DNA of 10,999 nt from Paenibacillaceae bacterium UBA6304 (GTDB lineage: Bacteria; Bacillota; Bacilli; Paenibacillales; Paenibacillaceae): NCBI GenBank assembly GCA_002439285.1, contig DJTQ01000018.1:1-10999 (forward strand), given 5' to 3'. The position numbers and the translations under genes are program-made. The notes under the pieces were generated by a model. The model did not search any database. It was not told the origin of the DNA and saw only the letters and a program-made list of their open reading frames with translations. Of the stretch, positions 5,211-10,999 are shown piece after piece; the first letter of the stretch is position 1; every line of letters begins with the position of its first letter.

Positions 5211-8200
5211 ATGAAGATGAAGTTAAAATTAAAAGGAAAAACCCTATTTTCATTTTTTATGATATTGTCACTGATACTTAGTTCCTTTGGATTCGGATTA
5301 TCCACGGAACGGACTTATGCCGATGAAGATCAAAGTCAGAGCTTCCCGACAGGAGAAGGCCTCGCGATAGCGGAAGGACATCTGCGAATTCATTACAATG
5401 GGAATATCGAAGGCATGGGATTATGGTTTTGGGGAGATGTAGCGGAACCATCGGATGGTTGGTCTTCCGGCGCAAGCGCTTTCGACCCAGTGCAAGCCGA
5501 TTCATATGGACACTTTGTTGACGTCCGACTTAGCGAAGGTGCGAAGAAGGTCGGTTTTCTGGTGGTGCATCGGACTTCAGGAGAGAAGGAAGGTGGAGAC
5601 AAAAATTTGAACCTGCTATCTCCCGAGGTGAATGAGGTTTGGATCAAATCTGGGTCGGATCAGGTTTTTTCGTATGAGCCGGTGGATTTGCCGGAGGACA
5701 CCGTAAGGATTCATTACACTCGCGATGACCAGAATTATGACAGCTATGGTCTTTGGCTCTGGGGAGATGTTGCCTTCCCGTCCGATGGATGGCCTGGCGG
5801 GGCAACCCCATTTGTGGCGGGGCAAACCGACCGATATGGAGCTTATGTCGACATTCCGCTTAAATCGAATGCCAAAAAGATTAATTTCCTGGTCGTTAAC
5901 CGCAATAACGGAGACGAGAAGGATGGCGGTGACAAAGCTTTCAGTCTTATCGACCGCTACAATCGCCTTTGGATTAAGCAGGGCGACAACAATGTCTATG
6001 TCTCACCTTATGGGGAAGTTCCGGTAGGGCTTGTATCGGCTGAAGTCTTATCCGAGAGCAAACTATTGTTGGGCTTTACTATGGCTGATGGCCTGGATCC
6101 GGAATCCTTGAAAAATGAACTGGCGATCAAGGACAGTGAGGGAAATGAAATTTCTGCCGTACAGGCGAATATTGCTAGCGCCAGCACGGTTGAAGTGGAA
6201 GTGACCGGAGGAAGTTTGTTGAAGCATCTTCCTTTGAGTGTGACTTACTCCGGCAGAACGGTTGCGGCTTCCACAGGGTGGCGAATGCTGGATGAAGTAT
6301 TTTATTACGACAGGAATGATCTGGGGGCGACCTATCATGATGGAGGCGTCACCTTCAAGCTATGGGCTCCGACGGCCAGCTCCGTTACGGCCAGCGTATA
6401 CGACAAAGACGATGCAACCCGTTACATAGGCAGCATCGACCTGGATTTAGGCGAGCAGGGAGTATGGGCGGCCGAGGCAGTCCCTTCTGACTTTCAGACA
6501 TCAGATTTAAAGGGATACTTTTATCAGTACCATGTCACTAATCAAGGGGTTACCAAAGCCGTTCTAGATCCCTATGCCAAGTCGATGGCCCCGTTCCGGG
6601 TGGATACGAGCGGGAGAGCTGGATCTGATGGAGATCTCGTTGGGAAAGCGGCGATCGTAGACTTAAACGGTACTGATCCAGAAGGATACGGTTACGCCCA
6701 AATTGACGACTACGAACAGCGGGAAGATGCTGTCGTTTGGGAAATTCACGTCCGGGACTTCACGTCCGACCCTTCCATTGAAGGCGATCTAACCGGAAGA
6801 TGGGGATCTTACAAGGCATTTAGCGACAAATTGGATTATCTAAAATCACTAGGAGTTACACACATTCAATTGCTTCCCGTGATGGCGTGGTATTACGGTG
6901 ATGAGATGGACATGGGCGAAAGGGAGCTGGCCTATTCGGCTCAAGGGAATCAGTATAACTGGGGTTATGATCCGCATAATTATTTTTCGCCGGATGGAGC
7001 CTATTCAGAGAATCCTGCCGACCCGCAGTTGCGGATCGAGGAGCTGAAGGGATTAATCGATGCGGTACATGAAGCAGGTATGGGCGTTATACTTGATGTA
7101 GTCTATACGCATATGGCCAAAGCCGATTTTCTGAACGATATCGTGCCGGGTTATTACGCCTGGAAGGATGCGAACGGAAACAATGTCGGGGGATTTGGCA
7201 ATAACCTAGCTACGAACCACAAGATGGCAGAGAAATTAATGGTGGATTCCGTGAAGTACTGGTTCGATGAATATAAAATCGACGGCATGCGCTGGGACAT
7301 GATGGGCGATGCCACTTATGAAGCCGTTCAACACGCTTACGACGAAGCGGCCAAGATTAATCCGGATGCTCTTTTTATCGGAGAAGGCTGGCGCACGTTC
7401 AGCGGCGGAATTGCGGAACCGGTACTGGACGGACATGGGGCTACGCAGGATTGGATGAATCAGACGGATAACGTCGGTGTGTTCTCGGACGAAATCCGCA
7501 ATGAATTGAAATCCGGCTTCGGCTCGGAAGGAGAACCGAGGTTTATAACAGATGGGGCAAGGTCGATAGAATCCATCTTCAATAACATTAAGGCGCAGCC
7601 CTCTAATACGCCGGCGGACGATCCCGGGGATATAGTCTCCTATATCGAGGCCCATGACAATCTTCCGCTCTATGACGTTATCGCCCAGTCTATTAAGAAG
7701 GACCCAGCTATACCGGCTAATGATCTTGAAATTCATAAGCGCATTCGCCTGGGGAACCTGCTGGTTATGACTTCACAAGGAACGGCTTTCCTTCATGCGG
7801 GGCAAGAATACGGGCGGACCAAGCAGTGGAAAGGCGATGGGGTACCGGAGCAAAAATATCATGAACTAAAAGATGAGTCCGGCAATACCTTCGGCTATTT
7901 CGTGCACGATTCCTACGATTCTTCCGATGCGATCAATATGTTCGACTGGAGCAAAGCGACGGACTCGGAGATGTTCCCTGTCAACCATGTTACTAGAGAG
8001 TATACAAGCGGTCTGATTGCGCTGAGAAAGTCGACGGATGCCTTCACGTTAGGAGACAGTAAACTTGTCAACCAAAATGTCACGTTGATCAACTCGCCCG
8101 AAATTGCCGATAACGATAAAATTATCGCCTACAAAAATAAAGCAACGGACGGTAGCGGGAACTATTATGTATTCGTGAATGCGGATAGTGTGTCGCGTAA

Positions 8201-9815
8201 TCTGACCTTGCAGGAAAATTTAGCCGGGGGCAAGGTTCTTGTCGATAATGACGAGGCAGGTGCGTTGGGTGTGTCCGAACCTTCAGGATTTCTGCTCACA
8301 TCAAGCTCCATCACGCTTGAACCTTTGACCGCAGTCATTATTCATAAACAAGCCGAAGGCGGAAATCCCGGGAATCCCGATCCGGGGAACGGAGAGGGAG
8401 GAAACGGATCAACTGGGTCGGTGTCATCTGGATCCGGTTCGCAGCCGGCAAGGGACAGTTCCTTGGATTCATTAAAGAAACGGCTTGACGCCCTGCCAAC
8501 CGGAGAGGCCAAGGCACTGGAAGCTATTATGCAAGAGCTCGAGATACTTGGAACGGTAAAGGCCTTTGAAGGGAAGGATAAAGACGGGAATAGCATTCTT
8601 AAGATCGACCCGGAGCAGCTTCAACTCGCTCTGGATCGATTAAAGAAAGCTTTGGATTTGTCCAAGCAAAAATTAGACGGCATGACCGGATTGTTAAATC
8701 AAATCTACACCGGGGCAGCGGTGGTCATTGAAGCTGTCGGGCAGTCCGGTGATGTCTTTGAACTGACGCTGCCGGGAACCTTTCTCACCAAGCTGAAGGA
8801 CGCGGGAGTTACTCTGAAAGTGCGGACGGCGAATGCTTACGCAAGCATTGCCCCTGGTACCGGACCGGCGGGAATAGATATCGCCGCGTTGAAGGAAGTG
8901 ACCCTCCGTTTTGCTGAAGTCGGTGGCAAAGAGTCGCAAAGTCTGCTGTCGAGCGCGGGGATCGAAGGACGGGAACTGAAACAGATTGGAAAACTATTTT
9001 CTCTCACTGGTTACACTATCGACGGTTCCGGTATCCGTAGTGACATCACGGCATTCGACAAATTCGTTAAGCTGTCTTTGCTATTGACCCCTGAGGAGAT
9101 GATGAAGCTTGGCGATAAGCGGAAATCCGGCGTATTCCAGTTGGACGGAGACGATCCCGTTCAATTCCGCGGCGGAAAATTCAATGGCGGAACGGTAAGC
9201 TTCAATGCGTTGCATACCGGAACTTATTCCGTCATGGAATCGAACAAAACGTTCAAGGATGCTGCAAAAAGCTGGGCCAAAGAGTATATTGAGATTCTAG
9301 TAGCGAGAGGCATCGCAGATGGAATCGATGGAGAACACTTTGCGCCGCAGACGGCGGTGACGAGGGGGCAGATGGCGGCTTTTCTGGGCAGAACCTTGCA
9401 ACTGGAGAAAACCGTAGGATCTGCGCCGTTCACGGATGTGGGAGCTGATGCGTACTACCGGGGCTTTGTCATTGCATTGAAACAGGCAGGAATCATCTCG
9501 GGCTATGAGGACGGCACTTTCCGTCCGGATCAAGTAGTAACGCGGGAAGAAATGCTGACCATGGTGATGAAGGGCTATGAGTATGCTACAGGTCTTACTC
9601 CGGCCGGCCTGCCCGAAGAGAATCATTCTATCGTCGAAGCCTTTGCGGATGAAGGACAGATTAGCAAGTTTGCCAGAGACAGTGTGGAGGCTGCGAGCAA
9701 ACTAGGTCTGATTAGCGGGATGCCGGAAGGCAGGTTCGCTCCCCAGGAACTGGCGACACGGGATCAGGCGGCGAAAGTTCTAATTATGCTAATGGAATTA
9801 ACGGGACAGTTTTAG
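5211..9815 (+). CDS. S-layer-anchored type I pullulanase with two CBM41 and three SLH modules
   Basis: This is a secreted debranching enzyme that should hydrolyse alpha-1,6 links in pullulan, amylopectin or glycogen at the cell surface. It has 1534 residues. Residues 1-37 are a signal peptide (basic start, hydrophobic core, cleavage after TYA). Two CBM41 modules follow (about 55-160 and 162-270), each with GLW[FL]WGDV and GGDK, then a beta linking domain (about 271-365) and CBM48 (about 372-460). The GH13 barrel carries the pullulanase motif YNWGYDP (582-588) and the four conserved regions: DVVYTH (629-634), DGMRWDMMGD with nucleophile Asp696, GEGW with acid Glu725, and AHDN with His815/Asp816. 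After the barrel come a beta domain, a Gly/Pro/Ser linker (1049-1084), an unassigned domain (1085-1347) and three SLH modules. GGGAGG stands 9 bases before ATG. The gene is flanked by terminators, so monocistronic. With only one catalytic domain, a second amylase activity is unlikely but not excluded. Confidence 0.93.
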   Translation: MKMKLKLKGKTLFSFFMILSLILSSFGFGLSTERTYADEDQSQSFPTGEGLAIAEGHLRIHYNGNIEGMGLWFWGDVAEPSDGWSSGASAFDPVQADSYGHFVDVRLSEGAKKVGFLVVHRTSGEKEGGDKNLNLLSPEVNEVWIKSGSDQVFSYEPVDLPEDTVRIHYTRDDQNYDSYGLWLWGDVAFPSDGWPGGATPFVAGQTDRYGAYVDIPLKSNAKKINFLVVNRNNGDEKDGGDKAFSLIDRYNRLWIKQGDNNVYVSPYGEVPVGLVSAEVLSESKLLLGFTMADGLDPESLKNELAIKDSEGNEISAVQANIASASTVEVEVTGGSLLKHLPLSVTYSGRTVAASTGWRMLDEVFYYDRNDLGATYHDGGVTFKLWAPTASSVTASVYDKDDATRYIGSIDLDLGEQGVWAAEAVPSDFQTSDLKGYFYQYHVTNQGVTKAVLDPYAKSMAPFRVDTSGRAGSDGDLVGKAAIVDLNGTDPEGYGYAQIDDYEQREDAVVWEIHVRDFTSDPSIEGDLTGRWGSYKAFSDKLDYLKSLGVTHIQLLPVMAWYYGDEMDMGERELAYSAQGNQYNWGYDPHNYFSPDGAYSENPADPQLRIEELKGLIDAVHEAGMGVILDVVYTHMAKADFLNDIVPGYYAWKDANGNNVGGFGNNLATNHKMAEKLMVDSVKYWFDEYKIDGMRWDMMGDATYEAVQHAYDEAAKINPDALFIGEGWRTFSGGIAEPVLDGHGATQDWMNQTDNVGVFSDEIRNELKSGFGSEGEPRFITDGARSIESIFNNIKAQPSNTPADDPGDIVSYIEAHDNLPLYDVIAQSIKKDPAIPANDLEIHKRIRLGNLLVMTSQGTAFLHAGQEYGRTKQWKGDGVPEQKYHELKDESGNTFGYFVHDSYDSSDAINMFDWSKATDSEMFPVNHVTREYTSGLIALRKSTDAFTLGDSKLVNQNVTLINSPEIADNDKIIAYKNKATDGSGNYYVFVNADSVSRNLTLQENLAGGKVLVDNDEAGALGVSEPSGFLLTSSSITLEPLTAVIIHKQAEGGNPGNPDPGNGEGGNGSTGSVSSGSGSQPARDSSLDSLKKRLDALPTGEAKALEAIMQELEILGTVKAFEGKDKDGNSILKIDPEQLQLALDRLKKALDLSKQKLDGMTGLLNQIYTGAAVVIEAVGQSGDVFELTLPGTFLTKLKDAGVTLKVRTANAYASIAPGTGPAGIDIAALKEVTLRFAEVGGKESQSLLSSAGIEGRELKQIGKLFSLTGYTIDGSGIRSDITAFDKFVKLSLLLTPEEMMKLGDKRKSGVFQLDGDDPVQFRGGKFNGGTVSFNALHTGTYSVMESNKTFKDAAKSWAKEYIEILVARGIADGIDGEHFAPQTAVTRGQMAAFLGRTLQLEKTVGSAPFTDVGADAYYRGFVIALKQAGIISGYEDGTFRPDQVVTREEMLTMVMKGYEYATGLTPAGLPEENHSIVEAFADEGQISKFARDSVEAASKLGLISGMPEGRFAPQELATRDQAAKVLIMLMELTGQF
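5385..6023 (+). repeat. Tandem duplication encoding two CBM41 modules
   Basis: Two consecutive units of about 107 codons begin at RIHY (codons 59 and 166). Both keep GLW-WGDV, PSDGW, the Y/F-VD strand, FLVV-R, GGDK and the VWIK/LWIK strand. The aromatic residues of GLWxWGDV are those that stack on alpha-glucan in the CBM41 family. The copies are clearly related in protein but diverged in DNA, so the duplication is old. Two modules would raise avidity for branched glucan. Confidence 0.85.
8355..8462 (+). other. Gly/Pro/Ser linker in the pullulanase
   Basis: Residues 1049-1084 are almost wholly Gly, Asn, Pro, Ser, Asp and Glu, starting with the near repeat GNPGNPDPGN. This is a flexible, probably extended tether separating the enzyme half from the wall-binding half. 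Confidence 0.85.
8463..9251 (+). other. Unassigned domain between linker and SLH modules
   Basis: Residues 1085-1347. The first 90 or so are charged and helical with heptad-like leucines (LDSLKKRLDALP, LQLALDRLKKALDLSKQKL). The rest alternates as beta sheet and ends in FVKLSLLLTPEEMMKLGDKRKSG. I recall a similar module before SLH domains in other Paenibacillus and Bacillus surface proteins, but cannot name a function. It probably acts as a stalk or spacer. Confidence 0.5.
9252..9812 (+). repeat. Three SLH modules
   Basis: The units begin at F1348, F1407 and F1478, each opening with an F.D or FAD strand and carrying the G-I-.G and F-P turns. The signature Thr-Arg motifs are TRGQ (1384), TREE (1444) and TRDQ (1516). 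In the family three SLH repeats form a pseudo-trimer that binds pyruvylated secondary cell-wall polysaccharide, so the enzyme should be held non-covalently on the wall. The third unit runs to the stop codon. Confidence 0.92.
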
Positions 9816-9834
9816 AAATAAGTAAGTGCGAGAG

Positions 9835-9879
9835 AACCGGCTCAAAAGGTGAAAACGACCTTGAGCCGGTTTTTCTTTT
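9835..9879 (+). terminator. Intrinsic terminator after the pullulanase gene
   Basis: AACCGGCTCAA (9835-9845) pairs perfectly with TTGAGCCGGTT (9861-9871). The loop can extend with GGT/ACC. It is followed by TTTTTCTTTT. It lies 20 bases after the stop and isolates the gene from spoIIGA. Confidence 0.93.
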
Positions 9880-9899
9880 ATTCCAATCTATTTATAGCG

Positions 9900-9939
9900 G
9901 TCGACAAAATTAGTGGGATCCCGCCTTCAATTTTAGACA
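9900..9939 (+). promoter_or_regulatory. Candidate Spo0A boxes upstream of spoIIGA
   Basis: On the minus strand, 9900-9908 reads TTTGTCGAC, an 8 of 9 match to the Spo0A box TTTGTCRAA. A second, weaker minus-strand match covers 9933-9941 (core TGTCTAA, 6 of 7 to TGTCGAA) and overlaps the proposed -35. Known biology: spoIIG is directly activated by phosphorylated Spo0A bound beside and over the -35 region. Confidence 0.55.
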
Positions 9940-9966
9940 GACTTTACATATGGAAGTCTTTATACT
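9934..9966 (+). promoter_or_regulatory. spoIIG-type promoter with long spacer
   Basis: TAGACA (9934-9939), about 21 bases, TATACT (9961-9966). Each hexamer matches 5 of 6 to sigma-A elements, but the spacing is far above the usual 17. At 17 bases from the -10 the hexamer is CAGACT, a poor -35. B. subtilis spoIIG has the same peculiarity (22 bases) and depends on Spo0A to be read by sigma-A polymerase. The start would be near 9973, leaving a leader of about 60 bases. Confidence 0.6.
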
Positions 9967-10033
9967 GAGAACCATCTCCAGGTCATAGGCAGGTAGATTC
10001 TAGTAGAGAACAGGCTCAGGCAGGTGATGAAGC

Positions 10034-10999
10034 ATGGTCGTTTATATCGATCTGATTTTTGTATTGAACCTGCTGATCGACGGAAGCCTTCTGGCCGTAA
10101 CGGCGTGGATGCGGAAACGGAAAGTCGTCGTTTGGCGGCTGTTGCTGTCCGCGGCGGTCGGAGCGTCCTACGTAGTTATGATGTTCCTGCCGGAGCTGTC
10201 GTTTCTGTTCACATTTTTGGTGAAATTTTTGTTCTCCGTCGTCATGCTATGGATCGCATTCGGTTTTGGCAGTCTGCAAAACTATTTACGGAACTTAGGG
10301 GCGTTCTACATCGTTAACTTTGCGGCCGCCGGAGGTATTCTGGGGATTCATTACTTGCTTCAGAGCTCCGGCGATCTATGGAACGGAATCTGGTATTCCG
10401 CTTCCGGAGGTCTAGGATTCTCGCTGCAAATCGGAACTTTCTTTATGCTGGCCGTTTTTTTTGCCGTATTGATTTGGTTCAAATTGGTGGTGTCGTCGAA
10501 GCGAAGGCAGGAATTAATCTCATCCTACCTTGCGGAAGTAAAGGTCCGGATTGGCGAGGCGGAAATTTGCTGCACCGGATTGATCGATACCGGTAATCAA
10601 TTGACCGACCCACTGAGCCGTCTGCCGGTCATGGTGATGGAGACTTCGTTGTGGAGAGAATTTTTGCCGGGTTCCTTTCATGAGCCGGAGGCCGGAAGTC
10701 AGGCGGACAACCTTATTCTGGAATGGTCCGAGGATGAGAGCTTTCCTTGGAGGGACCGTTTGAGGCTGGTCCCTTATCGTGGGCTGAATAGAGGTTCGCA
10801 GTTTATGCTTGCATTGAAGCCGGATGAAGTGATCGTTGTACTGGAAGGCCGGGAAATCCAGAATACACGGGTTCTTGTCGGATTGGATGGGGGAAGTTTG
10901 TCGTCGGAAGGAGCCTATCGGGCCATTATACATCCGTTGCTAGCCGGGGAAGCCGACGAACTAAGTGAGAAGGATCGGAAGAGCTTCGGCAACGGGAAG
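10034..10999 (+). CDS. spoIIGA: Sporulation sigma-E processing protease SpoIIGA (partial, open at window edge)
   Basis: SpoIIGA is the membrane aspartic protease in the mother-cell side of the sporulation septum that removes the pro-sequence of sigma-E after a signal from SpoIIR. The frame is open for 322 codons to the window end. The N-terminal half (1-152) has five hydrophobic membrane segments and begins MVVYIDLIFVLNLLIDG, as in the family. The protease half follows: GLIDTGNQLTDPLSRLPVMV (182-201), with catalytic Asp185 in the DTGN motif that works as a dimer. RLRLVPYRGL (242-251), FMLALKPDEV and YRAIIHP (295-301) are further family motifs. AGGTGAT lies 5 bases before the ATG. B. subtilis SpoIIGA is, from memory, about 309 residues, so this one has a longer tail. 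sigE is expected just downstream. Confidence 0.93.
   Translation, partial: MVVYIDLIFVLNLLIDGSLLAVTAWMRKRKVVVWRLLLSAAVGASYVVMMFLPELSFLFTFLVKFLFSVVMLWIAFGFGSLQNYLRNLGAFYIVNFAAAGGILGIHYLLQSSGDLWNGIWYSASGGLGFSLQIGTFFMLAVFFAVLIWFKLVVSSKRRQELISSYLAEVKVRIGEAEICCTGLIDTGNQLTDPLSRLPVMVMETSLWREFLPGSFHEPEAGSQADNLILEWSEDESFPWRDRLRLVPYRGLNRGSQFMLALKPDEVIVVLEGREIQNTRVLVGLDGGSLSSEGAYRAIIHPLLAGEADELSEKDRKSFGNGK

Noticed and set aside
7236..7736. 166-codon minus-strand frame in the pullulanase gene
   Set aside because: Lies opposite the GH13 catalytic motifs and shows no protein-like pattern of its own.
10024..10596. Two short + strand frames (10024-10317 and 10378-10596)
   Set aside because: Both overlap spoIIGA out of frame; spoIIGA fits its family along its whole length and is simply open at the window edge.

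Overview
The window looks like chromosome from a spore-forming, Gram-positive Bacillota of the Paenibacillus type. Four things point there: the division and cell-wall (dcw) gene order runs into the sporulation gene spoIIGA; there are strong AGGAGG-type ribosome sites and TTG starts; a large secreted enzyme carries three S-layer homology (SLH) modules; and murA sits inside the dcw cluster, which I recall as a Paenibacillus trait. All genes are on the + strand. I see no mobile element, CRISPR array, tRNA or rRNA.

Left part (1-5017), cell wall and division: the 3' end of murB, then murA, divIB (ftsQ), ftsA and ftsZ. MurA and MurB catalyse the two successive steps that make UDP-MurNAc. DivIB, FtsA and FtsZ build the division ring. 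An imperfect terminator-like hairpin follows murA. The 186-base gap before ftsA holds a near-consensus sigma-H promoter, as expected for the switch to polar division at sporulation. A strong intrinsic terminator closes ftsZ.

Middle part (5018-9879), accessory unit: one monocistronic gene for a 1534-residue exported type I pullulanase. Its order is signal peptide, two tandem CBM41 starch-binding modules, a linking domain, CBM48, a GH13 catalytic barrel, a Gly/Pro/Ser linker, an unassigned domain and three SLH modules for wall anchoring. Upstream are a sigma-A promoter, a full-match catabolite-repression (cre) site just past the -10, and a second LacI-family operator resembling MalR sites. A strong terminator follows the gene.

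Right part (9880-10999), sporulation: spoIIGA, the membrane aspartic protease that activates pro-sigma-E, open at the window edge. Its upstream region has Spo0A-box matches and a -35/-10 pair separated by about 21 bases, like the unusual Spo0A-activated spoIIG promoter of B. subtilis.

The core genes are ordinary. The noteworthy points are the starch-degrading surface enzyme placed between ftsZ and spoIIGA, its module architecture and double operator, and the sporulation-type promoters flanking the division genes. I see no evidence for a wholly new system.
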